DNA of 64,000 nucleotides from JANQIO01 sp965229625 (GCA_965229625.1 CBDDJJ010000002.1:1736001-1800000), one strand, 5' to 3'; counted from the stretch's first letter, positions 1 to 9,456 are shown. Numbers and translations: made by a program. The notes: generated by a model from the letters alone, not told the origin.

Positions 1-1
1 C

Positions 2-2206
2 CCCTCACAACAAACCTGCACTATCGACCTGGTCGATGTGTTCTTTGACGAAACATTTGTTGCCCTGCCAGAGCCTGGCTACACCTTTATGGGCTGGAGC
101 AAAGCGAAGAGCGCACTGTGCGTGGAAACGCTCGAGCCATGTAATGTCACAACCACGCTCCTGGCTGGCTTCCCTGAACTGATGCCCTTGCTGGACTCGG
201 AAGCAAGCATGCTCCTGTCACCCACTATTATCAAGAATCCGACAATCACTGAAGATGATCTCGTGGTGAACGGAAGTACAGAACCGCTGGAGGAGGGCTT
301 CAGGGTGCTGGGGTCCCTGGCGCTGCAGGCAGAAGGATCTGCGAAACAGGTATTTGACGATGCAGACCTCAGTGTGACCTTCAGCGAGGAAGGTGAGCTG
401 TTATCAATGGCGGGGGAATCCGCCATGCCGCCCGTGCTCACTGACCACGTGGGAATAGTCGCGGCGCCGCGCGCTTCACTGGGCCTGGTCTCCGGAGCCG
501 AAATCAACGCCGACCCGTTGATCGACATCACACTGCTGGATGAGCGCCAATACATGCTCTTCCTGCTCAGCGGCTCCGTGGATCTGGAAGTCGGTGACCG
601 AAGAGGTGGTTCGGATGTCGCCAGCATCGGCACACCGGCCGGTGGCAGCGTCATCATGATTCTGGATCCCTTCGACGAGATGTTCTACTACTACGGAGAT
701 GTTGTGGGAGACGCGGTCGGTAAAGCTACCTCCGACAGCGGCCTGTTACCTTATCGCCCACAGATCGGACATGCCGGCATTGACGCATTCAACGGCCATA
801 CCTACATCAGTGGCAGTAAATCTGTCGGTGTAAAAGCCCTGGATGTTCTCAAATTCACCGGCGAGTTTATCGTTCGCGAGCCGAGCTTCGCCGACATCAA
901 TCTGGAAGATCCCTTCGCCTCCGAAACAGGCTATCTCGCTGGCTTCAATGGCTCTGCTGAAGTGGCCTTCAGCGTGGTCGGCTTCGACCTCTTCTCTTTC
1001 GACCTGGCTTCGGCCAGTGCGGGTTTCACAGTGACAAACCAACGGCAGAACCTGGGTATTTACAGCCTGCTGGCGCCCGATGTGTCCTGGCAGCCCGACT
1101 GGTTTCCCATTTTGCCCGAGACAGAGCTCGCAGCCAGCTTTTCGGTCAATGGCGAGGGTGCACTCAACGCGGTGATCAGTGGTAGCTACGAGTCGGTGAT
1201 TCCCGCAGCCGACCTGGAAGGCAGCATCGCCATGACGAATACTCGCGTGACGATGACGGCACGCATCAAGGATGACAACCTGGATCTTCCAGTCTCGATG
1301 ACTTTCGCAGACGGTGAAACACGCGCCACGGTGGGCATCAGCCTGGGTCTGTCCCAGGCGGTCTCCGACCAGGTAAACGTGGCTTTTGACCGCGCTGAGC
1401 AAAGCGTGCTGGATGCTCAACAGGAATTGCTGGATGCCGCAGAAGGCTACGAGCTTGAACTCAGCCTGCGCGGCTTCAGGCAGGCTATACCAGGCATCAC
1501 TTCGGCGATCATTCGCACCCTGGATGCCATCCCTGATCAGGTTCGGAGCTCAGTCTACCGGCAGGTGTACGACGAGGTGGAGTCAAGGGCCTGCGGGTTC
1601 ATCTGGGGCTGTACGGTATCACCCTCTCACCATGCGCGCGTGGCGGCAGATACAGCCAGAAGCCGCGCGATCTCAGAAATCGCGCCCTACAAGCGTGCGC
1701 TGCAAGAACTCGCCAGCCGCGCTGCCGAAGGCGACGACGAAGCCACGCGAGCCGCGCTGCGCTCAGCGCTGACCCAGGTGTACAGCAAGAGGAGAATCAA
1801 CAAGCGCATTACCGTCAGCACAAGAATCCTCGGCAAGACCTTTTCCAAGTCGTACACCATCAACCGGGACGTTCTGACGACAGCGCAGGCCAACCAGGTG
1901 TTGCAGGCGATCGAGAGTGTAGATGCGCTGCCGGCCGCCGGAGGTCGAGTCATCACCGCGCAGGACGTGGTTGACCAGCTGCCGACGCAGGACGTTATCG
2001 CAGCGGTGCGCGAGGAGGTTGAAAAAGGCACTGCACTGGTACCGGATGTACGGGGTGTCAGCTACCGCGTTGCCAATGGCGAGTACACGGCATCGCTCGA
2101 CTTCTCCGACGGATCAAGTTTTGAGGTTGACCTCAATGTGCTGGATCCCGAGGCGCTGGTTACCGGCATCGGAGACCTTCTGGTTAACACGCTCATCAGC
2201 GATTGA
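2..2206 (+). CDS. Large extracellular/surface-type protein, 5' truncated
   Basis: The frame is open to the first base of the window, so the N-terminus (and any signal peptide) lies outside; the GTG at 38 is only the first possible internal start. Near the visible N-terminus the motif PEPGYTFMGWS resembles the core of InlB/Listeria-Bacteroides-type repeats found in surface proteins. The middle is rich in Gly/Ser/Asp beta-type sequence with paired cysteines. Roughly the last 300 residues are helical and charged, with a possible coiled coil (FDRAEQSVLDAQQELLDAAE), and end in a second beta-rich segment. I do not recognise a family for the whole protein. The gene stands alone, upstream of a convergent regulator gene. 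Function unknown; extracytoplasmic location is inferred. Confidence 0.75.
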   Translation, partial: PSQQTCTIDLVDVFFDETFVALPEPGYTFMGWSKAKSALCVETLEPCNVTTTLLAGFPELMPLLDSEASMLLSPTIIKNPTITEDDLVVNGSTEPLEEGFRVLGSLALQAEGSAKQVFDDADLSVTFSEEGELLSMAGESAMPPVLTDHVGIVAAPRASLGLVSGAEINADPLIDITLLDERQYMLFLLSGSVDLEVGDRRGGSDVASIGTPAGGSVIMILDPFDEMFYYYGDVVGDAVGKATSDSGLLPYRPQIGHAGIDAFNGHTYISGSKSVGVKALDVLKFTGEFIVREPSFADINLEDPFASETGYLAGFNGSAEVAFSVVGFDLFSFDLASASAGFTVTNQRQNLGIYSLLAPDVSWQPDWFPILPETELAASFSVNGEGALNAVISGSYESVIPAADLEGSIAMTNTRVTMTARIKDDNLDLPVSMTFADGETRATVGISLGLSQAVSDQVNVAFDRAEQSVLDAQQELLDAAEGYELELSLRGFRQAIPGITSAIIRTLDAIPDQVRSSVYRQVYDEVESRACGFIWGCTVSPSHHARVAADTARSRAISEIAPYKRALQELASRAAEGDDEATRAALRSALTQVYSKRRINKRITVSTRILGKTFSKSYTINRDVLTTAQANQVLQAIESVDALPAAGGRVITAQDVVDQLPTQDVIAAVREEVEKGTALVPDVRGVSYRVANGEYTASLDFSDGSSFEVDLNVLDPEALVTGIGDLLVNTLISD

Positions 2207-2234
2207 CCCGATGCTTTTACACGCTGAGCCCGGT

Positions 2235-2879
2235 CTAGACGTCGCCGTCTACACCGGGCTCCGCTGTCAAAAGTCCTGCCCTGAGAGCGACCTGTATGAG
2301 GCTGCCAAGGGAATGCACATCCAGTTTTCGCATCAGGTTCGTGCGGTGATTTTCCACTGTCTTGGGGCTGATATTGAGCACCCTGGCAATATCGGCGTTG
2401 CTGTTCCCGGCAACGATCTGGTGCAGCACCTGGCGTTCGCGGCTTGTGAGCCCGCTGATTTCACGCGATTCCCGGGCCAGCGCCTGGGCCTCCTGACTGA
2501 TGAAGATTCCGTCATTGAGCAGCGCTGTCAGTCCCAGGCTGATTTCGTCCGGCGGGCTACTTTTGAGCAGCAGACCCTCCACTTTGGAATCAATCAGTTC
2601 CGCCATTACACCGGAGGTTCGCACGCCGGTGAATACGGCAATTCGGGTGTCGGGGCTCCAGCTACGGATCTCGTCAATCAGTTCCAGCCCGCTGGCATAG
2701 GGCATGGCAATGTCCAGCATGAGCAAATCGGGGTGATGTCGTTTGACGGCGGCAATCGCCTCGATGCCGTTACCGGCTTCGGCGACGAGCTCAACGTCGG
2801 CGAGCGCGTCCAGCATCTCATGCAGGCCCTTGCGCACAATGGCATGGTCGTCAGCGATAACGATTCGAATCGCGCCCAT
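2235..2879 (-). CDS. NarL/FixJ-type LuxR-family response regulator
   Basis: A 214-residue two-domain regulator. The receiver domain has the acidic pair DD near residues 10-11, the phospho-acceptor Asp56 in LLMLDIAMP and the conserved Lys106 in LLLKSS. The C-terminal LuxR helix-turn-helix runs from about residue 143 (LTSRERQVLHQI) through SPKTVENHRTNLMRKL. The ATG at 2879 (MGAIRIVIADDH) puts the first beta strand at the usual distance; the frame also extends four codons upstream to 2891. It lies head to head with a histidine kinase, 100 bases away, and the two probably form one two-component system. The signal and regulon cannot be read from sequence. Confidence 0.93.
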   Translation of the reverse strand: MGAIRIVIADDHAIVRKGLHEMLDALADVELVAEAGNGIEAIAAVKRHHPDLLMLDIAMPYASGLELIDEIRSWSPDTRIAVFTGVRTSGVMAELIDSKVEGLLLKSSPPDEISLGLTALLNDGIFISQEAQALARESREISGLTSRERQVLHQIVAGNSNADIARVLNISPKTVENHRTNLMRKLDVHSLGSLIQVALRAGLLTAEPGVDGDV

Positions 2880-2980
2880 GCTAGCGCGCACCCGAATCGG
2901 CTAGTGGCAGGTGGGTATGAGTTTTCAACGCTTGCGCTATCTTGGCAGGCATGTTGACCTCGGCGAGCGAGTCTCACAGG

Positions 2981-4996
2981 ATGTTAGCGAATTTACCCGG
3001 CAAGATCATTCCCGCGATGTTCTACGTGCCCTATAAGCCTGGCCTGTGCCGCAACCTTGTGCTGCTGTTGCTGTTTGTCTTGCTGATAGGTGCTGGGCGC
3101 GCCGACGCGCTGGAACTGGAACCCGGCCACCACTACCGCAACATCGCGAACGAGCTGCTTTATCACATTGCTCCAGCCGAAGCGCCGATAGACCCTGAAA
3201 CCGCGGCGGAGTGGCTGACCACGGACTTCGAGGAGTTGCCGACAGCGCAAGTTGATTTCGGCTTCACCTCAGGCACCGTGTGGCTCTACCTTCCCGTGGC
3301 CAATCGCTCGGAACAGTCGGATAGATGGATGCTGGCCCTCAACAGCCGCTTTATGAATGAAGTCAGCGTCTACCAGCGCAGAGCGGGTGTTTGGGAAACG
3401 CTGCTCGCCAATTCAGAACGATCTCTGTTCGCCGAACGACCGCTGGACTATCGCTTGCTGGCGGTCGAGTTCTCCTTGGACGCGGGTGAACAGAGTGACA
3501 TTCTGATCGCGTATCAATCCAAGGGCACCAGCTATCTGCCGGTCAGTATCGAATCGGTGCAGAGCTTTGCCGATGCTCGCAGCCTCTCCAATACCAAGAG
3601 CGGTGGCTTCTATACAGCGGCCGGCTTGATGTTCCTCTATAGCCTGTTTCAACTGCTGCTGCTGGGAAATCGCATCCAGATTCACTACCTCACCTACCTG
3701 ACTGCCGCAGTCTTGTATGTGTTTCACATGGACGGACTGAGTTTTCAGTACTTCTGGCCGGAACTCCCTCAATGGAACGCGTTTGCCTCGCTGCCGCTGG
3801 GATTGTTGGTGAACATTATGGCAGCGAATTTCTCTCGCTGCTTCCTGGAAACATGGCGCACGTCGCCCAGGCTGGACAAGTTCATTCTCACGGTCATCGC
3901 GTTGTCGGTGCTGACGTTGCTGTTCGGCGTGTTCATTGAGGACCGCTACACCAAGCGGTTCAGCTTTTGGCTGACCTCGGTCGGTGCCCTGCTGTATCTC
4001 GGGGCGGGTGTACTTGCGCTCCTGAGGGGCAACAAGTCTGCCCGGTTTTACGTTGTGGGTTGGGTGGGCATCTTTTCCGCCTCGATCCTCTCCAGCGTGA
4101 TTCACTCCGCGCCCGGCACGTTACCGGTTTCCCTCAGCTTTGATATCACCAAAGTCGGCATTCTGTTTGATGCCCTGATGTTTGGCATGGCATTGGCGGA
4201 CCGCGCCGCTGAAGTGCAGCGACAGCGCGATGCCGCGCTGCAGCGAGAAATGGTGATGTTGTCTGAGGCGGCTCGCACCCATCAGGCCCTGGAAGCCGCC
4301 AAACAGGGCGAGCGCGACGCGCTGAAGATCGCTGAGCGTCAGAACCTGCAACTGGCCACCGCGAGCCATGACATTCGCCAGCCACTCGCCTCCCTCAAGA
4401 TGGCCTTGAAAAATATGGATTCAGGGTCCGGTTCCGCCGGCAATCCGCGCAGCGCTATAGAGAGCATCGAGTACCTGGATGCTCTGGTGAACAACTATCT
4501 TGACTCCGCACAGGCGGAAGACCTGGTCAGCGCTGATGCCCAGGAAGCCATACTGAGCCAGGAGCGATTGCCGGTGCAGATGGTGATTGATGCGGTGCGG
4601 GAAATGTTTGAACTGGAAAGCGTCGACCGGGGCGTGGAATTGCGCACCGTGGACTCGTCACTCTGGCTCAAGGGTGATGCGATAGCGATACTGCGCATCG
4701 TGAGCAACCTGGTAAAAAACGCGATCCAGCATACGACGCAGGGCAAAGTGCTGTTGGGTTGCAGGCGCAAGGCAGGCGCCTGTGTGATCAATGTCATCGA
4801 TACCGGGGTGGGAATACCTGAGCGCGAGCTTGAGCGGCTGCGCCTGGCATTTGAACAGGGCGCCGAGGCCAGCGGCGGGCATGGCCTTGGCCTGCATATC
4901 GTCGACGACCTGTGCAAGAAGAACGGTTACACGCTGTCGATAAAGAGTCAGCCGGGGCGGGGCACGCAGGTGGCAGTGAGCATAGCGCTTGCCTGA
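2981..4996 (+). CDS. Membrane histidine kinase with 7TMR-DISM sensor region
   Basis: About 671 residues from this start. A signal-peptide-like hydrophobic stretch (NLVLLLLFVLLIGAG) is followed by an extracytoplasmic beta-rich domain of the 7TMR-DISMED2 type (GTVWLYLPVANRS). Next come about seven membrane helices (roughly 207-410), a coiled coil, a HisKA box with phospho-acceptor His in ATASHDIRQPL (about His463), and a HATPase_c domain with N-box NLVKNAIQH, G1 DTGVGIP and G2 GGHGLGL. 7TMR-DISM kinases usually sense extracellular carbohydrate or other small ligands. The divergent LuxR regulator is the likely partner. The start is uncertain: TTG 2942, ATG 2951, ATG 2981 and ATG 3017 are all in frame, and the last would give the most compact signal peptide. 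Confidence 0.88.
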   Translation: MLANLPGKIIPAMFYVPYKPGLCRNLVLLLLFVLLIGAGRADALELEPGHHYRNIANELLYHIAPAEAPIDPETAAEWLTTDFEELPTAQVDFGFTSGTVWLYLPVANRSEQSDRWMLALNSRFMNEVSVYQRRAGVWETLLANSERSLFAERPLDYRLLAVEFSLDAGEQSDILIAYQSKGTSYLPVSIESVQSFADARSLSNTKSGGFYTAAGLMFLYSLFQLLLLGNRIQIHYLTYLTAAVLYVFHMDGLSFQYFWPELPQWNAFASLPLGLLVNIMAANFSRCFLETWRTSPRLDKFILTVIALSVLTLLFGVFIEDRYTKRFSFWLTSVGALLYLGAGVLALLRGNKSARFYVVGWVGIFSASILSSVIHSAPGTLPVSLSFDITKVGILFDALMFGMALADRAAEVQRQRDAALQREMVMLSEAARTHQALEAAKQGERDALKIAERQNLQLATASHDIRQPLASLKMALKNMDSGSGSAGNPRSAIESIEYLDALVNNYLDSAQAEDLVSADAQEAILSQERLPVQMVIDAVREMFELESVDRGVELRTVDSSLWLKGDAIAILRIVSNLVKNAIQHTTQGKVLLGCRRKAGACVINVIDTGVGIPERELERLRLAFEQGAEASGGHGLGLHIVDDLCKKNGYTLSIKSQPGRGTQVAVSIALA

Positions 4997-5165
4997 TCGC
5001 GAGTGCTCACCTTCTGTGAGCGGGGTAGATGCTGAGGGAGTTCAGAGCTCTGCTATCAAGCATAAGCCGGAGCTTTACCCGGGTCACTGAATCACCGAGA
5101 CAGTCAGACTACGTTCTCTCTAATCCGACCTTTGTAGTCAATTGGCCCACTTAACGAAAGCAACA

Positions 5166-5672
5166 CTACCCGGGGCTTCTCACTAAGATCATTTGAGACG
5201 TCTCCTGTTCCAAGCCCTTTTGGTATGTCTCACGACGCACCACTTGATCGGACGCTTCGTCCAGATTAAATGACAACGCGACCTGGTAGGACTGCGTTTC
5301 CTTGTCGAGATTTGTCGCATCCCTGAAGACAAAACCCACCTCACCAGGAGAGGCCCCGGAAACAGAGGCCAGGCGAGGCTGGTTACCCTGGGGACAGTAG
5401 TGTGTCGCTATGACCGCCTTGTGATCGAGGTGGTACACCGTCATTGAGTGCAGCCCACCCTTGTAGAGCCAGTTTTCTACGAGCACCGAATCTCCGGCAG
5501 TGAGCACAAACTGTATCTGGAAGTCATCAGAGGTACTGCCATGCCGAATCCAGGTGCCCTCCAGCGTCTTGAGCCGATCGAACTGGGCCTGCGCCATGCT
5601 TGTGTCCGACTCGCTTGCCAGCATTCCGGATGGAAGTAGCAGCGCAAGCATCAAGACAAGTGTTTTCGTCAT
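5166..5672 (-). CDS. Secreted protein of unknown function (DUF1579-like)
   Basis: 168 residues with a clear signal peptide (MTKTLVLMLALLLPSGMLAS) and a strong ribosome site (ggaggtataggt) before the ATG. The mature part begins with FDRLKTLEGTWIRHGS, followed by alternating beta strands. This is the pattern of small lipocalin-like or DUF1579-type proteins that start with a 'LxGxW' motif. No catalytic residues are evident. It is a single gene on the minus strand, near another small secreted protein in the same orientation. Periplasmic location is inferred from the signal peptide; the family assignment is tentative. Confidence 0.7.
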   Translation of the reverse strand: MTKTLVLMLALLLPSGMLASESDTSMAQAQFDRLKTLEGTWIRHGSTSDDFQIQFVLTAGDSVLVENWLYKGGLHSMTVYHLDHKAVIATHYCPQGNQPRLASVSGASPGEVGFVFRDATNLDKETQSYQVALSFNLDEASDQVVRRETYQKGLEQETSQMILVRSPG

Positions 5673-5727
5673 ACCTATACCTCCAGATATTCAACTACAT
5701 GCTTTGCTGTGACGTAAAACCCCGGCA

Positions 5728-6141
5728 CTAGCCGCCGGCACTGATGACCCAGGGTTCATCGTCACACGCTGCCCTCACCTCACCGGTGTCTGCGTCCGTG
5801 ATAAACACATCGCAGCACTTGTCGTAACGAAAGACAACCATCGAGCTGCCCACTTCCACCGAATCACACTGCATGGGTGAATCGTAGTGCCACTGAAACT
5901 CCTCTACCGGCACAGCGTCCGCGGGTGATCTGGTATCTGCATCGCCACTGCCATTCTCATCAGCGGCCTCAATTAACCGAGCATGCCCGGTAATAACGGT
6001 GCTGCCCCAGTGCGACAGCCCACAGTCCTGGACATGGAGCTCTACGAGCTGTGGCGGTGCTTGGGTACACATGGCGCTCAACGGTGAGGATGCTCCGCTG
6101 AAAAGCAGACCGATGATCAGCAATCTCCTACCAACAACCAT
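5728..6141 (-). CDS. Small secreted cysteine-containing protein, unknown function
   Basis: 137 residues with an N-terminal signal peptide (RRLLIIGLLFSGASSPLSA, cut probably after SAM) and six cysteines in the mature part (positions near CTQAPP, QDCGLS, MQCDS, KCC and ACDDE), suggesting disulfides in the periplasm or outside the cell. An acidic loop DENGSGDADT resembles a calcium-binding loop, but only one is present. No family is recognised. It lies 55 bases upstream, on the same strand, of the other small secreted protein, so the two may be cotranscribed. Confidence 0.6.
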   Translation of the reverse strand: MVVGRRLLIIGLLFSGASSPLSAMCTQAPPQLVELHVQDCGLSHWGSTVITGHARLIEAADENGSGDADTRSPADAVPVEEFQWHYDSPMQCDSVEVGSSMVVFRYDKCCDVFITDADTGEVRAACDDEPWVISAGG

Positions 6142-6238
6142 GCGCTCTAACCCGCACCACTACTCATACGTGAATCTATAGTGCTGGAGTGCGCGGGTAA
6201 ATGGCGAGCACTTTGACAATCGCTATGGGGCGACTGTG

Positions 6239-6325
6239 ATGCTATCGGTGCTCATATGCATCGCCGCTTTTGGATCTTTGTCCGCTCTTTTCATCACCTG
6301 GGCAATTGGCCTGAATTACCACTAG
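6239..6325 (+). CDS. Possible 28-residue single-pass membrane microprotein
   Basis: A short frame ATG...TAG in the 305-base gap between two genes. It would encode a 28-residue peptide that is almost entirely one hydrophobic helix (MLSVLICIAAFGSLS then ALFITWAIG) with a short polar tail NYH. A G-rich stretch (tatggggcga) lies at a plausible ribosome-site distance, and a GTG codon sits immediately upstream in frame. Nothing else is apparent in this gap. The peptide composition is the only support; chance occurrence is quite possible. Confidence 0.25.
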   Translation: MLSVLICIAAFGSLSALFITWAIGLNYH

Positions 6326-6446
6326 CTGAATCCGAGCGTGGTAGTTACCGTGGAAGTTTATGAAGACACGGGCTCCGCCTGGTTCGTCTCCGGAACCCGG
6401 TGGCGACGATACAGACAGCTAATACCCACCGACGCGGGAGGACTGT

Positions 6447-7295
6447 ATGAAAGCTTGGATCGTTTTTCTGGCAGGACTGGTTGCACTTGCGGGCTGCAGC
6501 GTGGAGATATCCGAGCGGGAGGTCTTTCAGCCGAATCCCTACAATCGCCGCCCCGCGGGTAGCACGCTGGACATCGACTACCAGGAGGCCCTGCCCCCCG
6601 GCGTGGAGCTTCAGCACGCCAGGATCGCCAGCGCAGCCGGCGCGATCGCCACCACCGTTGCAGAGACTGACTCCAACCGGCTGATCGTGCTGTGTGGCGG
6701 CAATGCCGCGGACCGCAAGAGCTCCGGCGTGGCGTACCTGCAGGGGCTGGTCGAGTTTGGCGACGTGCTGCTGTTTGACTACCCCGGCTATGGCGACAGC
6801 GCCGGGACGGCCACGGCTGCGGAAGTTGAGTTGGCCATCGGCGCGGTGGCGCAGACTGCGAGAGCGCGCAACCCGGACGAACTCATCATCTGGGGACAGT
6901 CTTTGGGCGGCTTCGTCTGTGCCGCCATGGCATCCCGTATGTTGCACGCGGTGGACAGCATCGTGTTCGAGACCTCGGCGCGCAACGCGCAGGCCGTAGC
7001 CGCCAGTTGGACCCCCTGGTACCTGAAGCTGTTCTTACGGATGACAGTCAGCGAGGACCTTGATGCCTGGGACAACGTAGAAGCCCTGGCGGCCTTCGAC
7101 GGTCGGGTGCTGGTGCTGGGCGCCGGCCAGGACCGCGTGCTGCCGGTGAGCCTGAGCAGAGACCTCGCGGAGGACCTGGCGGCCGCGGGCCTGGATACCG
7201 AGTACATCGAGTTTGAGGATGCCGGCCACAACAGCGTACCGCGACAGCCCGGCTTCCGCGATGCCATCAGGGCCGCGTTGCTGGAGAAACCCTGA
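6447..7295 (+). CDS. Lipoprotein alpha/beta hydrolase
   Basis: 282 residues. It has a lipoprotein signal with lipobox LAGC (Cys17), so it is probably anchored to a membrane on the periplasmic side. The alpha/beta-hydrolase fold is shown by the nucleophile elbow GQSLGG (Ser152), a candidate acid Asp229 in GAGQDRVLP and the catalytic His261 in AGHNSV; FDYPGYGDSAG precedes the elbow, as in FrsA/YqiA-like and BAAT-type esterases. Substrate unknown. The ribosome site gggaggact lies just before the ATG. It is monocistronic, about 300 bases before the next gene. Confidence 0.85.
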   Translation: MKAWIVFLAGLVALAGCSVEISEREVFQPNPYNRRPAGSTLDIDYQEALPPGVELQHARIASAAGAIATTVAETDSNRLIVLCGGNAADRKSSGVAYLQGLVEFGDVLLFDYPGYGDSAGTATAAEVELAIGAVAQTARARNPDELIIWGQSLGGFVCAAMASRMLHAVDSIVFETSARNAQAVAASWTPWYLKLFLRMTVSEDLDAWDNVEALAAFDGRVLVLGAGQDRVLPVSLSRDLAEDLAAAGLDTEYIEFEDAGHNSVPRQPGFRDAIRAALLEKP

Positions 7296-7597
7296 CGTCA
7301 CGCTGTCGTCAGCCATCAAACCGGTCAGCGTGAAAGATCGCGCGACAACTCTGGGTGCAAATGTCCCGAAGTGGGCGCAGCCCTGCAACCGCTCATGATA
7401 CAGGAAACGTAACTCTGACCCCTGTTTCTCGCCTGATTCAAATGCCGCGCATCTCAGGGAACCCCGCGGCCTGTAGACCAGCGGCGGTTTATGGGTCATC
7501 CCAATATTTCGTCAAACCGACCGATAGTCGATATTCCCGGATAGAAATGCGCCTCGCGCGGTCCAACGGTGCATACCGTTGGTTCGGGGGCGACGTC
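7296..7597 (+). other. Intergenic stretch with one degenerate 'ctctgacccc' motif
   Basis: About 300 bases between the hydrolase and the propeller gene. The only recognisable element is 'aactctgacccctgt' near 7410, a partial copy of the gaaaagggctctgacccc motif that recurs around 9.44 and 10.69-10.79 kb. The downstream gene's frame is open through much of this stretch, but the translation has no signal peptide or family likeness before the ATG at 7598. No other gene, RNA or clear promoter was recognised. Confidence 0.4.
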
Positions 7598-9424
7598 ATG
7601 ATAAGAAAAGCAAGCCTGCGCAACACACGCATCGGCGGTCGTTTATCGGCCCTGGTCATCGTTTTCCTTGTACTTCCGACCCTGGCTCAGGAGGCGCCGC
7701 CGCTCTCAGCCGGCTTCGAGAATCGGATGGCCCTCACCTTCTCGCCGGACGGGAAGACTGCCTACTGGACGGAGTGGGACGGCGACTGGGGTAGCGAGGA
7801 CACCGGCCCGCGCAACATCTATCTGTCGAAACTCGACAGGGGCAACTGGAGCGAGCCGGAACCGGCGCCATTCACCGGGGAGCATCTCGACGACGACCCG
7901 TTCGTGTCGCCTGATGGTCAGTGGTTGTACTTCGTCTCGGAACGGCCGGTCGACGGCTCTGGCGATAGCACCGATGCCAACATCTGGCGCTACAGCCTGA
8001 CAGGTAACGATCGCCTCGAACACCTGAGTGTCAATTCCTCCGCAGCCGAGTATTCCCCGGTGGTCACCGCGTCCGGTGCCCTGTACTTCGCGGTTGCGCT
8101 CGAGGGCGGACCGGGCCAGGGCGACATCTACCGTGCAGCGCCGGTCGGAGACGGTTTCGGCAAGCCCGAAGCGCTGGGCGCGGCCATCAACAGCCCGACC
8201 GGCGAGTGGAATCTCTGGGTCTCGGAAGATGAGGATGAACTGATCTTCGAAGCATCGTCCCGCGCTAGCAACGTCTCGGTAGCCGGGGATCTCTACTACA
8301 GCTGGCGCTCCGCGGCCGTCTGGTCCGCCGCGGTACCTCTCGAATCACTGAATACTCGCGGCAGCGACCTGATGCCACGGTTCAGTCACGACGGCAAGAC
8401 GCTCTACTACACCACGGCCAGAATGGGCGGACATGCCAGCATCGTCGCTGCTGATTGGATCGAACTGCGCGATCGGGTACGCGCAGAGTTCGCGCCACCC
8501 CTGCTCGTCGTCAATCGTTCCTCGCATGAGGTGACTTTCGTCGACCTTGCAGGCGGCAAGGTGGTTGATCGGATTGAGACCGGGGACGGGCCGCATATGC
8601 TATCCAACGTCAGTGATGGCCGGGTGCTGGCGACCGGCTACGGCATCTTCCCGCGGCCGCATGCAGAGCCGGTGGATGCGCGACCGCCGTTCCTTCAGTC
8701 GCAGAACTCACGCATTACCTTGATCGACATCGAGACCCGGGAGGCTGTTCTCGACAAAACGGTCGACCACTGTGCGCACCCGCACGCAAGCTGGATAGTC
8801 GGCGAGCGCGCGTTCCTGACCTGCGAGGTGGAACAGCGAGTGGCCGTGCTGGATCTCGCAACAGGCGATACGGTGGCGAGCTTCGATACACGGCAGGAAG
8901 GCTCACACGTCCTGGGCTTTGCCGCGGGAACGAACAGGCTCGTTGTGACGAATACGGATTCCGGATCCGCAACGCTCATCGATATCGATAGCGGCGACAC
9001 GACTGTGGTCGAACTGGCAGGCGGCAGCGAAGGCCAGCTCGTGATCGACGACCGCGCGTGGATCGGCAACGCCTGGGACGGATCCGTTTCAGTGGTGGAT
9101 ACGAAATCGGCGAGTGTCGTCGGACACATCGATGACGTGTGCAGTTTTCCGATCGCGTTCAGCCGCAGCGCGAGCGGTGAACTGTGGCTGGCATGCTTGG
9201 GGTCAAGTGAGCTCGTCGCCATCGACATGGCGGCCATGACGATCAACCGGCGAATCCCACTTAACAATCAGCCGCTCCACGTCCTGCTGCATCCTGATCG
9301 CGAACTCGCCTACATATCACTGCCGAGGAAGAATGCCATTGCCGAGATCGACATTGTCACGGGCCGCGAGGTGCGCCGGATCAGAGTTGGCATCGAGCCA
9401 GACGGGCTCCGCTGGGCGGAGTAG
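7598..9424 (+). CDS. Secreted double beta-propeller protein (PD40/TolB-like plus YVTN-like)
   Basis: 608 residues from the ATG at 7598, chosen because it starts a signal peptide (MIRKASLRNTRIGGRLSALV...PTLAQ) and follows a G-rich ribosome site. The first half has several PD40/WD40-like blades with the 'SPDG' signature (TFSPDGKTAYW, FVSPDGQWLYFVSER, FSHDGKTLYYTT). The second half has YVTN-type blades (PLLVVNRSSHEVTFVDL, NSRITLIDIETREAVL, AYISLPRKNAIAEIDI). Such propellers bind partners or ligands in the periplasm or outside the cell, and no enzymatic motif is visible. It is followed by a short palindromic motif at 9443. Confidence 0.8.
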   Translation: MIRKASLRNTRIGGRLSALVIVFLVLPTLAQEAPPLSAGFENRMALTFSPDGKTAYWTEWDGDWGSEDTGPRNIYLSKLDRGNWSEPEPAPFTGEHLDDDPFVSPDGQWLYFVSERPVDGSGDSTDANIWRYSLTGNDRLEHLSVNSSAAEYSPVVTASGALYFAVALEGGPGQGDIYRAAPVGDGFGKPEALGAAINSPTGEWNLWVSEDEDELIFEASSRASNVSVAGDLYYSWRSAAVWSAAVPLESLNTRGSDLMPRFSHDGKTLYYTTARMGGHASIVAADWIELRDRVRAEFAPPLLVVNRSSHEVTFVDLAGGKVVDRIETGDGPHMLSNVSDGRVLATGYGIFPRPHAEPVDARPPFLQSQNSRITLIDIETREAVLDKTVDHCAHPHASWIVGERAFLTCEVEQRVAVLDLATGDTVASFDTRQEGSHVLGFAAGTNRLVVTNTDSGSATLIDIDSGDTTVVELAGGSEGQLVIDDRAWIGNAWDGSVSVVDTKSASVVGHIDDVCSFPIAFSRSASGELWLACLGSSELVAIDMAAMTINRRIPLNNQPLHVLLHPDRELAYISLPRKNAIAEIDIVTGREVRRIRVGIEPDGLRWAE

Positions 9425-9442
9425 CCCCATGTTCAATAACAA

Positions 9443-9456
9443 GGGGGCTGACCCCC
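9443..9456. repeat. Short palindrome GGGGG-CTGA-CCCCC of the gctctgacccc motif family
   Basis: Five G, CTGA, five C, just past the propeller gene stop. It could act as a weak hairpin at the end of that transcript, but no T-run follows. The CTGACCCC core also occurs at about 7412 and 10,698, which suggests a dispersed intergenic motif rather than a dedicated terminator. Confidence 0.4.

Noticed and set aside
2942..2980. TTG 2942 as the start of the histidine kinase
   Set aside because: Later ATG codons give a better-placed signal peptide; left as an alternative only.
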